The position numbers were made by a program, and so were the translations under genes. Below the pieces are notes generated by a model. The model worked only from the letters and a program-made list of their open reading frames with translations. It made no database searches and was not told where the DNA came from. From Lachnospiraceae bacterium (lineage in GTDB: Bacteria; Bacillota; Clostridia; Lachnospirales; Lachnospiraceae): a stretch of DNA of 37,242 bases. Below, one piece after another: positions 1 to 8,533 of the stretch (the stretch's first letter is position 1; every line of letters begins with the position of its first letter). The stretch is taken from the NCBI GenBank assembly GCA_016281385.1, contig JAEEIN010000131.1:1-37242 (forward strand), given 5' to 3'.

Positions 1-964
1 GGAGCAACGAATCCGGAAGATCGATCTGTGTGAGATTGGTACAGTTTTCAAATGCAGAATCTCCTATAGATGTAAGCATATTACCTTCAAATACAATGCT
101 GCCTATATTTGTATTCATAAATGCTCTGTCAGCAATTCTTGTTACCTTTGAAGGTATCTTTATCTCTAATCCCGATTCTACCTTTGCATCCTTCAGGATA
201 TCCGAAGGGATCTCTTTCATCTCTTCATTAAATATGACACTCTCTATAGGACAGCCCTCAAAAGGACCCTTCGTGAAATTGGGTGAGATTGTCATCTCTA
301 CTGTAGAATCGATCTTAACAGTTTTAAGACTGCTGCAATTCATAAACGTCTCATATCCGACAAGATTTACACTTTTAGGTATTGTTATCGATGTGAGTCC
401 GGATTTCTTAAAGGAATAATCCCCTATTTTAAGCAGCGAATCGGGAAGATCGATCTGCGTAAGATTAGTACAGTTTTCAAATGCAGAATTACCGATAGCG
501 GTAACTTTACTATTTGAAGAAAAGGATACTTTTGTAATGGAAGTATTGCCTTTAAATACATTGGCGCCAATTTCCCAGACATCTTCAGGAATGGTAATCT
601 CGCCGCCTTCGCCGTTATACTTGACGAGAGTATTACTGCTTATTTCAAAATCACCGTCTGCGGTCAATGCAGGAAGGTCGTCGAAATCTTCGGGTTCTTC
701 GGAGATCTCGTCATTGCCGGAAAGATCGGTATCTTCGGTGATCTCGGCATCATCCGCAGTTTCTTCTTCCGGATCCGCAACTATAACGGAATCATCGGAA
801 ACGTCGGGAACTGTGAGTTCCGTGGTGTCGGACGGTTCTTCTGTCTCGTAATCTGTTTTAACAGGGTCAGAATACGACTCTGCATAAACAGGTACGTTGA
901 GCGATGTTGTTATCATCGCAACTGTCAATAAATAACTTAATGCTCTCAAAAATGTCTTCTTCAT
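1..964 (-). CDS. Secreted BspA-like leucine-rich-repeat protein (C-terminus outside window)
   Basis: The reading frame is open from the ATG at 964 to the window edge, about 321 codons, so the C-terminus is missing. The N-terminus is a signal peptide (start MKKTFLRALSYLLTVAMI, cleavage likely near VYA-ES). A linker of about 60 residues rich in Glu, Asp, Ser and Thr follows. Then come repeats of the LRR_5/BspA type, with recurring patterns such as AFENCTNL and LTQIDLPDSLL and IPxxVxxIGxxAF-like strands. Such proteins are exported or surface-bound and often mediate adhesion or binding. The ligand cannot be told. The ribosome site GGAGG lies 11 bases before the ATG. A purA terminator-like hairpin lies upstream, so the gene is probably transcribed alone. 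The family call is sound; the function is unknown. Confidence 0.85.
   Translation of the reverse strand, partial: MKKTFLRALSYLLTVAMITTSLNVPVYAESYSDPVKTDYETEEPSDTTELTVPDVSDDSVIVADPEEETADDAEITEDTDLSGNDEISEEPEDFDDLPALTADGDFEISSNTLVKYNGEGGEITIPEDVWEIGANVFKGNTSITKVSFSSNSKVTAIGNSAFENCTNLTQIDLPDSLLKIGDYSFKKSGLTSITIPKSVNLVGYETFMNCSSLKTVKIDSTVEMTISPNFTKGPFEGCPIESVIFNEEMKEIPSDILKDAKVESGLEIKIPSKVTRIADRAFMNTNIGSIVFEGNMLTSIGDSAFENCTNLTQIDLPDSLL
4..489 (-). repeat. Intragenic direct repeat in the LRR gene (4-60 and 433-489)
   Basis: The segments 4-60 and 433-489 are nearly identical and lie 429 bp apart, exactly 143 codons. Both encode the same residues around ENCTNLTQIDLPDSLL. This indicates internal duplication of a multi-repeat block in the leucine-rich-repeat protein. 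Confidence 0.8.
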
Positions 965-1025
965 GAATTAATAAACCTCCATCACTTTATAGTTTGACAT
1001 TTATGAAAATCGTTTCAAAAGAAAC

Positions 1026-1065
1026 AAAAAAGCGCAATGAAATCCCTCTGTCGCAGGACAGAGGG
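1026..1065 (-). terminator. Probable terminator of purA
   Basis: A perfect 9-bp stem (CCCTCTGTC at 1044-1052 with GACAGAGGG at 1057-1065, 4-base loop) lies just after the purA stop on the minus strand. The U-tract (six T on the transcript, 1026-1031) is about 12 bases beyond the stem, farther than usual, so the strength is uncertain. Confidence 0.55.
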
Positions 1066-1072
1066 TATCAGA

Positions 1073-2347
1073 TCATCTTTCGATATATGCGTCTCTTTCG
1101 GGACCTACGGATACGTACTTGATGAAGCAGCCGATCTGCTTCTCTACGTATTCAACGTATTTTCTTGCGTTTTCGGGAAGAGCTTCCCATTTTCTTATTC
1201 CGCTGATATCAGTCTCCCAGCCATCCATGTATTCGATGACGGGCTTGCAGTCATTGAGGGCTACGGGAAAGGGGAAATCGTCGATGATCTCACCGTTTAA
1301 TTCGTAGTGAGAACAGATCGGAATCTTCTTCATGTAGCTCATGACGTCCATCTTGGTAAGAGCGATGGCAGTTGCGCCCGGGCACTCAACACCGTAACCG
1401 GTTGCAACGATATCGATGGGACCTACACGTCTGGGACGTCCGGTCTTTGCACCGTACTCTCCGCCGGCTTCACGAAGCTTGTCAGCTTCTTCGCCGAACC
1501 ATTCGCAAACGAAGGGGCCTTCGCCTACGCAGGTGGAATATGCTTTAACAACACCTACGATCTCATCAACCTTTGCCGAAGGAAGGCCTGAGCCAACCGG
1601 AGCGTATGCAGCGATGGCATTGGAAGATGTGGTGTAGGGATGAATACCGTAATCAAGATCTCTAAGGGAACCGAGCTGAGCCTCAAAGAGGATGTTCTTT
1701 CCGCTCTTTACGGCATTCTTCATGATCTTTCCCGTATCGCAGATGAAGGGTTTGAACTTCTCTGCATAATCCTGAAGCCATGCCCAGAGGTCCTCAAACT
1801 TTGTGGGCTCTGCGCCGTAAACGCCTGTAAGGGTTAAGTTCTTCCACTCAAGAAGATCCTTAGCGTGCTCCTTTAAGTGTTCGGGATAGAATAACTCACC
1901 CGCAAGGATGGTCTTCTTCTGGAACTTGTCGCTGTAGAAAGGCGCGATACCCTGCTTGGTGGAACCGAATTTCTTGTCCTTAAGCCTTGCTTCCTCAAGT
2001 CCGTCAAGTTCACGGTGCCAGGGAAGAACAAGGGATGCGCGGTCACTGATCTTAAGCTTGTCGGGGGTGATGTCCACTCCCTGTCCGATAACGGTCTGCA
2101 TCTCACTCCAGAGATTCTCAAGGTCGAGGGCAACTCCGTTACCGAGGATATTAACAACACCGGGTCTGAAGATTCCGGAAGGAAGAAGGTGAAGTGCAAA
2201 CTTACCGAACTCGTTTACAACGGTATGTCCCGCATTTCCGCCGCCCTGATAACGAACGACAACATCATACTTCTCCGTGAGAAGGTCGACCATACGGCCC
2301 TTTCCTTCATCGCCCCAGTTGATACCGACTATTGCACAATTAGCCAT
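1073..2347 (-). CDS. purA: Adenylosuccinate synthase
   Basis: This enzyme joins IMP and aspartate using GTP to give adenylosuccinate, the first committed step from IMP to AMP, in the cytoplasm. The protein has 424 residues, normal for the family. Near the N-terminus it has WGDEGKG (11-17) with the catalytic Asp13, and GGGNAGHTV with the catalytic His41. The regions KQGIAPFYSDK and TGRPRRVG, typical of substrate and GTP binding, are also present. The start ATG at 2347 has AAGGAG 5 bases upstream. It lies downstream of glmS on the same strand, with its own promoter just past the glmS stop and a small GC hairpin in the leader. The identification is secure. Confidence 0.97.
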   Translation of the reverse strand: MANCAIVGINWGDEGKGRMVDLLTEKYDVVVRYQGGGNAGHTVVNEFGKFALHLLPSGIFRPGVVNILGNGVALDLENLWSEMQTVIGQGVDITPDKLKISDRASLVLPWHRELDGLEEARLKDKKFGSTKQGIAPFYSDKFQKKTILAGELFYPEHLKEHAKDLLEWKNLTLTGVYGAEPTKFEDLWAWLQDYAEKFKPFICDTGKIMKNAVKSGKNILFEAQLGSLRDLDYGIHPYTTSSNAIAAYAPVGSGLPSAKVDEIVGVVKAYSTCVGEGPFVCEWFGEEADKLREAGGEYGAKTGRPRRVGPIDIVATGYGVECPGATAIALTKMDVMSYMKKIPICSHYELNGEIIDDFPFPVALNDCKPVIEYMDGWETDISGIRKWEALPENARKYVEYVEKQIGCFIKYVSVGPERDAYIER

Positions 2348-2391
2348 TTGTTTCTCCTTATCCGTTTCGGGGTCATCCCCGCAACGTTGAT

Positions 2392-2420
2392 ATTTTAATA
2401 AATTAGCATTGCTATTTCAA
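2392..2420 (-). promoter_or_regulatory. purA promoter (TTGAAA-N17-TAAAAT)
   Basis: On the minus strand, TTGAAA (2415-2420) and TAAAAT (2392-2397) are separated by exactly 17 bases, directly after the glmS stop codon. The spacer holds an 11-base palindrome (TAGCA-T-TGCTA) that may be an operator. No terminator hairpin is visible between glmS and purA, so read-through from glmS is also likely. Confidence 0.65.
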
Positions 2421-2427
2421 GTCTTTA

Positions 2428-4299
2428 TTACTCTACCGTAACAGATTTTGCAAGATTCCTCGGCTTGTCGACATCAAGGCCCTTTGCACAGCTTACATAG
2501 TAGCCAAGAAGCTGAAGGGGAACGACTGCAAGGCTGGCTGCAAACAGCTCCTCGATCTTGGGAACATACATTACGAAGTTGCAGTTATCTTCAAGATCGT
2601 AGTTGCCGCCGGTGGTGATCCCCATTAAGTAAGCTCCGCGGCTCTTAACCTCTAACATGTTGCTGACGGTCTTCTCGTAAAGCTCCTGCTGAGTAAGTAC
2701 ACCGATGACAAGAGTTCCGTCTTCGATAAGACTTATGGTTCCGTGCTTAAGCTCACCTGCGGCATACGCTTCGGAGTGAATGTAGCTTATCTCCTTAAGC
2801 TTTAAGCTGCCTTCAAGACAAATCGCATAGTCAATACCACGTCCTATGAAGAAGATATCCTTGGCATTTGAATACTTACTTGCAAACCACTGAACACGCT
2901 CGGTATCCTCTAAGATCTTCTCGATCTTGTCGGGAATGGACTTAAGCTGCTTTATGTAATATTTGTAATCCTCATCGGATATGAGATCTTTAACCTTACC
3001 GAACTTAACAGCCAGACAGTACATAGCCATAAGCTGTGTGTTATAAGCCTTTGTGGTGGCAACTGCGATCTCGGGACCTGCGAGTGTATAGAATACACTG
3101 TCTGCTTCACGTGCTATGGAGCTTCCCACAACGTTAACGATGGCGATGGTCTTTATTCCCTGCTCCTTTGCAAGACGAAGGGCAGCAAGGGTATCGGCGG
3201 TCTCACCGGACTGGCTTATTAAGATCACCCTTGAATCCTTGACAAGAATGGGATTTCTGTATCTGAATTCGGAGGCAAGTTCAACCCTGACGGGGATCTT
3301 TGCAAGTGTCTCGATAACGTACTGTGCAGCCACACCCACATGCCATGCGGAACCGCAGGCAACGATGTAAAGCTGGGAGATCTCCCTGATATCATCTTCG
3401 GTAAGTCCCATCTTCTCAAGATCGATGTCATCGTCATCGTTCAGAACGCTTGTAAGCGTATCGTTAATTGCCCTGGGCTGCTCGTGGATCTCCTTCATCA
3501 TGAAGTGCTCGTAGCCGTCCTTTTCGGCCGCTGCCGCATCCCATGTGATCTCAACAGGATCCTTGTGGATCTCATCACCGTTAAGGTCATAGAAATGAGC
3601 CTCTCCGGGAACGAGACGTGCAAACTCAAGGTTGCCGATATAATATACATTTCTGGTATGCTTAAGGATCGCGGGAACATCCGAAGCAACAAAGGTCTCA
3701 CCACCTTCGACGCCGATGATCATGGGGCTGTCCTTACGTGCAACCCAGATCTCGTCCGGATGATCCTTGAACATCAGCTCAAGTGCATAGGATCCGCGGA
3801 TACGTACCATTGTTTTTGCAATGGCATCTATGGGGCCTAACTTATATTTCTTGTAATAGTAATCAACGAGCTTAATGGCAACTTCGGTATCGGTCTCACT
3901 GTAGAACTGATAACCGTGGCTTAAAAGCTTTTCTTTAAGTTCCTGATAGTTCTCGATGATACCGTTGTGAACACCGACTACTTCGGATTCAACGGGGCCT
4001 GATCCGGATCCGGTACAGTTTCCGCTTACATGGGGATGCGCATTTGCCTGGCTGGGCACACCATGGGTTGCCCATCTTGTATGACCGATACCGCAGGTTC
4101 CCTTAAGGGCACGTCCGTCATCGATCTTGTCGGCAAGGTTTCTCAACCTTCCCACTGCCTTAACAACCTCTGCGGGATTCTCTCCGTCACGAACAACAAG
4201 ACCCGCCGAGTCATATCCTCTGTATTCAAGCTTTGACAGACCGTCCAGAAGGATCGGTGCAGCTTCCTTTTCTCCAATGTATCCTACTATACCGCACAT
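2428..4299 (-). CDS. glmS: Glutamine--fructose-6-phosphate aminotransferase (isomerizing)
   Basis: GlmS makes glucosamine-6-phosphate from fructose-6-phosphate and glutamine, the entry step to peptidoglycan amino sugars. The protein has 623 residues from the start chosen here, slightly longer than usual (about 610). It begins MCGIVGYIGE, so Cys2 becomes the N-terminal nucleophile after Met removal. A longer frame reaching back to 4389 would bury this Cys and is rejected; the ATG at 4299 has AAAGGAG 7 bases upstream. Class II glutamine amidotransferase motifs HTRWATHG (73-80) and NAHPH follow, then two SIS sugar-isomerase domains and the C-terminal end PRNLAKSVTVE. A short Gly/Ser-rich insert lies around residues 93-109. 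No glmS ribozyme was found in the leader. Confidence 0.97.
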   Translation of the reverse strand: MCGIVGYIGEKEAAPILLDGLSKLEYRGYDSAGLVVRDGENPAEVVKAVGRLRNLADKIDDGRALKGTCGIGHTRWATHGVPSQANAHPHVSGNCTGSGSGPVESEVVGVHNGIIENYQELKEKLLSHGYQFYSETDTEVAIKLVDYYYKKYKLGPIDAIAKTMVRIRGSYALELMFKDHPDEIWVARKDSPMIIGVEGGETFVASDVPAILKHTRNVYYIGNLEFARLVPGEAHFYDLNGDEIHKDPVEITWDAAAAEKDGYEHFMMKEIHEQPRAINDTLTSVLNDDDDIDLEKMGLTEDDIREISQLYIVACGSAWHVGVAAQYVIETLAKIPVRVELASEFRYRNPILVKDSRVILISQSGETADTLAALRLAKEQGIKTIAIVNVVGSSIAREADSVFYTLAGPEIAVATTKAYNTQLMAMYCLAVKFGKVKDLISDEDYKYYIKQLKSIPDKIEKILEDTERVQWFASKYSNAKDIFFIGRGIDYAICLEGSLKLKEISYIHSEAYAAGELKHGTISLIEDGTLVIGVLTQQELYEKTVSNMLEVKSRGAYLMGITTGGNYDLEDNCNFVMYVPKIEELFAASLAVVPLQLLGYYVSCAKGLDVDKPRNLAKSVTVE

Positions 4300-4370
4300 A
4301 TAGTTTTCTCCTTTAACATAAAATGAGTTTCCTTTGTGAAGTTCCGGGTCGGAAAATCTGCCCGGCACAA

Positions 4371-4414
4371 TAAAAAACAGCGTAATCATTATATCACAGG
4401 AATGATGATTACGC
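4371..4414 (-). terminator. glnA terminator hairpin
   Basis: On the minus strand, just after the glnA stop, a perfect 10-bp stem (arms 4405-4414 and 4380-4389) with a 15-base loop is followed by TGTTTTTTA. This is a classic factor-independent terminator. Its loop holds the glmS promoter element. Confidence 0.8.
4388..4396 (-). promoter_or_regulatory. glmS extended -10 promoter inside the glnA terminator
   Basis: TGATATAAT, a perfect extended -10 (TG-N-TATAAT), lies in the loop of the glnA terminator. No good -35 is seen at 17 bp, as is common for extended -10 promoters. Transcription would start near 4381, giving a leader of about 80 bases. That leader contains a CCGGG/CCCGG stem (4344-4365) before the glmS ribosome site. 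Confidence 0.6.
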
Positions 4415-4448
4415 CATTTTTATTATCTGTATTATTTCTTAACGAAAT

Positions 4449-6551
4449 TTAAACATAGAAAAGCATCTGACCGTATGTGGGATAAGGTAAAAGTTCATCG
4501 GGAATGAGTTCTTCCGTAGGATCCATCACAGCCCTTAATGCCGCCATATCCTCAACAACATGATCACGATAGAACCTTGCCTGCTCCATGGGATCTGCAA
4601 TAGTCTCGGCCTTTTTTGTGTCCTCTCCAAGCCTGTCAACAAGCTCGGAAATCTTCTCGTAAGACTCGGAAAGCTTCGTTAAAAGTTTCTCCTGAGCCCC
4701 TGTAGGAATCGAAGCAGAGATCTCCTTCTTTGTGATGATGGAATCGGCGATCTCATCGCAGTAGTCCTGAACTGCGGGAAGGAACTGCTTACGTACCATA
4801 TCCTGCATGGTAAGAGTCTCTATATGAAGAGTCTTGGTATAATTCTCAAGCTGGATCTCATATCTTGACTCAAGCTCGATCTCGGTAAGAACGGCGAACT
4901 TTGAGAAAAGATCGATGGCCTTCTTACTCTTTAAAGCAGGGATCGCATCGGGAGTGGACTTAAGATTGTAAAGACCTCTCTCCTTTGCTTCTTCGATCCA
5001 TTCATCGGTATAACCGTTTCCGTTAAAGATGACTCTCTTATGCTTATCCATTGTATCTCTGACAATGTCAAGAACCCTGCCTGCGATCTTGTCCTGAGGT
5101 ACGCCTTCAAGTTCCTCGGCGATCTTTGAAAGTTCGTCTGCAACTGCGGTATTCAGGATCGTATTGGGCGTTGCAACGGAAGCGGATGATCCGAGGGATC
5201 TGAACTCGAACTTGTTACCCGTGAATGCGAAGGGTGAAGTTCTGTTTCTGTCGGTGTTGTCCTTTCTGAAGTGAGGAAGAACGGTTGCGCCGATGGACAT
5301 CATGGAACGCTCGGACTTGAAGTAGGTTCCGTTCTCTATCGCTGAAAGAACTGCCGTAAGTTCATCACCAAGGAAAATGGAAATGATCGCGGGAGGCGCT
5401 TCGTTTGCTCCAAGTCTGTGATCGTTTCCGGCACTTGCAACGGATAATCTCAAAAGGTCGGCATAATCGTCAACCGCAGCAATGACTGCAGAAAGAAAAA
5501 CAAGGAACTGCGTATTTTCCGCAGGTGTCTTTCCGGGATCAAGGAGGTTAACCCCCGTATTTGTGATCATTGACCAGTTGTTGTGCTTACCGGAACCGTT
5601 GATGCCCGCAAAAGGCTTCTCATGAAGGAGGCATACATAACCGTGACGGTCCGCAACCTTCTTCATGACTTCCATGGTCAACTGGTTGTGATCCACGCCA
5701 ACGTTGGTGGTGTCATACACCGGTGCCAGTTCGTGCTGGCAGGGCGCAACCTCGTTGTGTTCGGTCTTGGCGGGAATTCCGAGTTTCCAGAGCTCCTCGT
5801 CAAGATCATGCATGTAAGCGGCTACTCTGGGCTTTAAGATACCGAAATAGTGATCGTCCATCTCCTGACCTTTGGGAGGCATTGCACCGAAAAGGGTACG
5901 TCCCGTAAAGATCAGATCCTTTCTTGCCGCGTAGTCTTCTTTGTTTATCAGGAAATATTCCTGCTCCGCGCCTACTGTGGTGGAAACCGTGGAAACATCG
6001 GTCTTTCCGATAAGGTGAAGTACCTTAACCGCTTCCTTGCTGAGTGCTTCCATGGAACGAAGCAAAGGTGTCTTCTTATCAAGGGCTTCCCCTGTGTAAG
6101 AACAAAACGCTGTGGGAATGCAAAGGGTTCCGTCCTTTATGAAAGCCGGTGAGGTGGGATCCCATGCCGTATATCCCCTGGCCTCGAAGGTAGCTCTCAA
6201 TCCGCCGGAAGGAAAGCTTGATGCATCGGGCTCACCCTTTACAAGTTCCTTTCCGGAAAACTCCATTATGATATCTCCGTTATCAAGGGGAGAAATGAAA
6301 CTGTCGTGCTTCTCAGCCGTAAAACCGGTAAGAGGCTGGAACCAGTGTGTATAATGTGTGGCGCCGTTTTCGACAGCCCACTCCTTCATTGCGATAGCTA
6401 CCGCATTTGCGATATCAAGTTCAAGATGCGTACCGTTGTCAATGGTCTTTCTGAGAGCCTTGTAAACATCCTTGGGGAGTTTGTCCCTCATTACCTTGTC
6501 GGTAAACACCAGACTTCCGTACATTTCCGGAATTCTTGTTTCCATAACCAT
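4449..6551 (-). CDS. glnA: Glutamine synthetase type III (GlnN family)
   Basis: This enzyme condenses ammonia with glutamate using ATP, the main route of ammonia assimilation. The 700-residue length and the layout are those of the large GSIII type found in Clostridia and Bacteroidetes, not the 440-residue GSI. Visible motifs are the N-terminal GSIII segment ([18 protein letters not shown]), GAEQEYFLI (metal-binding Glu), [23 protein letters not shown] and [18 protein letters not shown]. Two start codons are possible: ATG 6551 (AAAGG 5 bases upstream) or ATG 6545 (AGGA 6 bases upstream), differing by two residues. The prepilin-like gene ends 35 bases upstream with no terminator between, so the two may share a transcript. 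Confidence 0.96.
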   Translation of the reverse strand: MVMETRIPEMYGSLVFTDKVMRDKLPKDVYKALRKTIDNGTHLELDIANAVAIAMKEWAVENGATHYTHWFQPLTGFTAEKHDSFISPLDNGDIIMEFSGKELVKGEPDASSFPSGGLRATFEARGYTAWDPTSPAFIKDGTLCIPTAFCSYTGEALDKKTPLLRSMEALSKEAVKVLHLIGKTDVSTVSTTVGAEQEYFLINKEDYAARKDLIFTGRTLFGAMPPKGQEMDDHYFGILKPRVAAYMHDLDEELWKLGIPAKTEHNEVAPCQHELAPVYDTTNVGVDHNQLTMEVMKKVADRHGYVCLLHEKPFAGINGSGKHNNWSMITNTGVNLLDPGKTPAENTQFLVFLSAVIAAVDDYADLLRLSVASAGNDHRLGANEAPPAIISIFLGDELTAVLSAIENGTYFKSERSMMSIGATVLPHFRKDNTDRNRTSPFAFTGNKFEFRSLGSSASVATPNTILNTAVADELSKIAEELEGVPQDKIAGRVLDIVRDTMDKHKRVIFNGNGYTDEWIEEAKERGLYNLKSTPDAIPALKSKKAIDLFSKFAVLTEIELESRYEIQLENYTKTLHIETLTMQDMVRKQFLPAVQDYCDEIADSIITKKEISASIPTGAQEKLLTKLSESYEKISELVDRLGEDTKKAETIADPMEQARFYRDHVVEDMAALRAVMDPTEELIPDELLPYPTYGQMLFYV

Positions 6552-6586
6552 TCCTGCCTTTCATGTATATTCAATACAGTCTTTTC

Positions 6587-7225
6587 TTATTTTACATATT
6601 CATCGTCGGGATTGGGATAAACCCTGAAGCAGGGATATCCGCCGTAACGATTGTGATCTGCGGTCCAGACCTCAAGAGCACCGTTGTCCACCCTCTTGAC
6701 TATCCTCCAGGTATCCACATCGCTGAAATCCATGTTCTTTCCCGGAAGCTTGCCCGAGCGCTTTACCTTATATTGAGGAACAAGATTCGCATTGTGACTT
6801 GTGGTACTTGCTCCCATTTCTTTGTTAAGTGCCCAGTAAAAGCCCGTGGAGCCATCGGATCTGCCGAATTCCTTAACCGTTCCGTGGAAGCAGTTATAGG
6901 GGTTGCTCTCATTTGAAACTACGAGGTAAACATTGTAAGATTCGGTAACTCCGTTAACTTCTGCGCTTACCTTAACCTTCAGCTTCTCCCATGATTCCCA
7001 TGCGCCGTACGCCTTATCATCGGAGATCAGCGCGATATTGGCAAGCATGCCTATCCTCTCGCCCGTTGCAAGATCCCTTGCACGTTTCGATTTGTTAATG
7101 TATTGGACAAACATGGGAGTTACAACACCCACGATGACCACCATTATGGCAACAGCGACAATAAGCTCAATGAGCGAAAAGCCCTTGTTCTTTTTCCCGT
7201 CTCCGAATAATACGCCCCTCATCAT
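6587..7225 (-). CDS. Type IV prepilin-like protein (pseudopilin)
   Basis: The protein has 212 residues. Its N-terminus has a short basic leader ending KKNKG and then FSLIELIVAVAIM: the prepilin peptidase site is after Gly15, with Phe at +1 and the conserved Glu at +5. One hydrophobic helix (about 16-38) follows, then a globular domain of about 170 residues. Such proteins are assembled into type IV pili or type II-secretion-like pseudopili. No pilus assembly ATPase or peptidase gene is in the window, so it appears orphaned or relies on genes elsewhere. Start: GGAGGAAGA immediately precedes ATG ATG; either could be used. The neighbours are a TraX-family gene upstream and glnA downstream on the same strand. 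Confidence 0.85.
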   Translation of the reverse strand: MMRGVLFGDGKKNKGFSLIELIVAVAIMVVIVGVVTPMFVQYINKSKRARDLATGERIGMLANIALISDDKAYGAWESWEKLKVKVSAEVNGVTESYNVYLVVSNESNPYNCFHGTVKEFGRSDGSTGFYWALNKEMGASTTSHNANLVPQYKVKRSGKLPGKNMDFSDVDTWRIVKRVDNGALEVWTADHNRYGGYPCFRVYPNPDDEYVK

Positions 7226-7316
7226 TCTTCCTCCAAACTGTTATACGGTATCGGATGAAAAACAAATTACTATAGAGAAGAATACCCCTTTTTTACTGCC
7301 TTCGCAAGTAACAACG

Positions 7317-8009
7317 TTATATAAGGAGGCCTGCGAGCCATATGAGCGCAAGATGTGCGGGATAATATATGTAAAAGAAATACTTGCTTCCCTTCCTGCC
7401 ACGTTCTCCCGAATATAGTTCGATCAGTATCAGCGCCCCAAGGCAGAACCACTGGTACCACGCAAGTGTCATGCTCAAAACTGCAAGCCCTGCTGCCATA
7501 AGCCATATCCCGTATCTTTTTCCCCTCCCCATGTAAGCAAGAAGCGGAAACAAAACACCAAATATGCCGTAATCCACATAAAATCCGGAATTCTTAAACA
7601 ATGCAGGAAAAACAACACAAACCGTCACATCCACCGCAAGTATAAGCACAAAAAGCAGCACCGCAGGAATCTCAATGCGTTCTTTTTCGAAGGCATTCTT
7701 ATATGCAAAGATCGTTGCAATGGAAAAAGAAAACGTGATCAGTATTCCAAGATAAAGGCTTCTGTCCGCCGCAAAATAAACGGCCTGACACAGAACTCCC
7801 AATATGAACACCCTTAAGAAGTAACGAAGCCTGTTTTTGGTATAGAAACATCCTTCCGCGATCATGAATCCGAAGATCGGGAATGCCAGCCTTCCGATGC
7901 AGCGCATGATGAGGTTGTCATTAAAAAGCATGAGCCCCATATGATCTATGGTCATGCTTATCACCGCTATGAGCTTTAAAACGTTTCCGTTGATCCCGGT
8001 CTTTTCCAT
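7317..8009 (-). CDS. TraX-family integral membrane protein
   Basis: The protein has 230 residues and about seven to eight hydrophobic helices. The N-terminus has the pattern GNVLKLIAVISMTIDHMGLM followed by RCIGRLAFPIFGFMIAEG and a TKNRLRYFLRV loop, which I recognise as the TraX family (PF05857). The founding member, from the F plasmid, N-acetylates the pilin subunit; chromosomal members in Firmicutes are uncharacterised and may be membrane acyltransferases. The ATG at 8009 has AGAGGA 5 bases upstream. It lies directly upstream of the prepilin-like gene (91-base gap) on the same strand. The family call is good; the substrate is unknown. Confidence 0.8.
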   Translation of the reverse strand: MEKTGINGNVLKLIAVISMTIDHMGLMLFNDNLIMRCIGRLAFPIFGFMIAEGCFYTKNRLRYFLRVFILGVLCQAVYFAADRSLYLGILITFSFSIATIFAYKNAFEKERIEIPAVLLFVLILAVDVTVCVVFPALFKNSGFYVDYGIFGVLFPLLAYMGRGKRYGIWLMAAGLAVLSMTLAWYQWFCLGALILIELYSGERGRKGSKYFFYIYYPAHLALIWLAGLLI

Positions 8010-8060
8010 ACAGATCCTCTGTTACAGCACTGTTTCCAAACCTTTAACAGCGTTCATTTT

Positions 8061-8088
8061 ACTATATTCAGGACGGATTCTCAAACAA
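8061..8088 (-). promoter_or_regulatory. Likely promoter of the TraX-family gene
   Basis: On the minus strand, TTGTTT (8083-8088), a 16-base spacer and TATAGT (8061-8066) precede the gene by about 50 bases. It is back-to-back with the GntR promoter in the same 149-base gap. Confidence 0.45.
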
Positions 8089-8103
8089 AAAATAAGAGGA
8101 CTG

Positions 8104-8142
8104 TTGACAACTGTTTTATACTGTTATATACTGTTTACTGTC
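8104..8142 (+). promoter_or_regulatory. GntR-ABC operon promoter with 10-bp phased ACTGTT repeats
   Basis: TTGACA (8104-8109), a 17-base spacer and TATACT (8127-8132) form a near-consensus promoter. ACTGTT occurs at 8110, 8120 and 8130, exactly one helical turn apart, with ACTGTC at 8137. The repeats fill the spacer and the start region, so they are a likely operator for the adjacent GntR-family regulator. Confidence 0.75.
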
Positions 8143-8158
8143 CGAGGAGGATATATGC

Positions 8159-8533
8159 ATGCATTTAATAATCAATAACAGTTCAATGATACCTGTGTAC
8201 GAACAGGTCGTTGACCAGCTTAGACAAAAGATAATGCTGGGAGAGCTTAAGGAGGGCGAAGGCCTGCCTTCCGTAAGGGTTCTGGCCAACGAACTCAAGA
8301 TAAGCGCCCTGACGGTCAAGAAGGCTTACGATAAGTTGGAGGAGGACGGTCTTGTCATAACGGTCCACGGAAAAGGAACCTATGTGGCCGCCACGGATAC
8401 TGACTCCGCTGCCGAAGCCAGAAAGAAAGCCGCCGAGGATGAAATGTCCCTCGCGGTTTCAAAGGCGAAGCTGGCAGGCCTTACAAACGACGAAATACGT
8501 GAGATTCTTGAGATGATCCTGGAGGATGAATAA
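8159..8533 (+). CDS. GntR/YtrA-family transcriptional regulator
   Basis: The protein has 124 residues. Its N-terminal winged helix-turn-helix has the YtrA-subfamily pattern: IPVYEQVVDQLRQKIMLGEL, then LPSVRVLANELKISALTVKKAY and LEEDGLVITVHGKGTYV (wing). A short C-terminal helical tail takes the place of a large effector domain. YtrA-type regulators usually repress their own operon with an adjacent ABC transporter, as arranged here. Two overlapping ATGs exist: the one at 8155 leads to a stop after seven codons, so the in-frame ATG at 8159 (GAGGAGG 8 bases upstream) is chosen. The stop codon TAA abuts the ATG of the ABC ATPase gene. Confidence 0.9.
   Translation: MHLIINNSSMIPVYEQVVDQLRQKIMLGELKEGEGLPSVRVLANELKISALTVKKAYDKLEEDGLVITVHGKGTYVAATDTDSAAEARKKAAEDEMSLAVSKAKLAGLTNDEIREILEMILEDE

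Noticed and set aside
4300-4448. A glmS ribozyme/riboswitch in the glmS leader
   Set aside because: The 149-base gap holds the glnA terminator, a promoter and one short CCGGG/CCCGG stem. It is too short for the ribozyme and shows no pseudoknot core.
7317-8009. TraX as evidence of a conjugative element
   Set aside because: No relaxase, coupling protein, integrase or att-like repeat lies near it; chromosomal TraX-family genes are common in Firmicutes.
8155-8178. Seven-codon upstream frame (ATG 8155) as a leader peptide of the GntR gene
   Set aside because: It overlaps the true start by four bases and probably arises from the ATGCATGCAT sequence; nothing suggests regulation by its codons.
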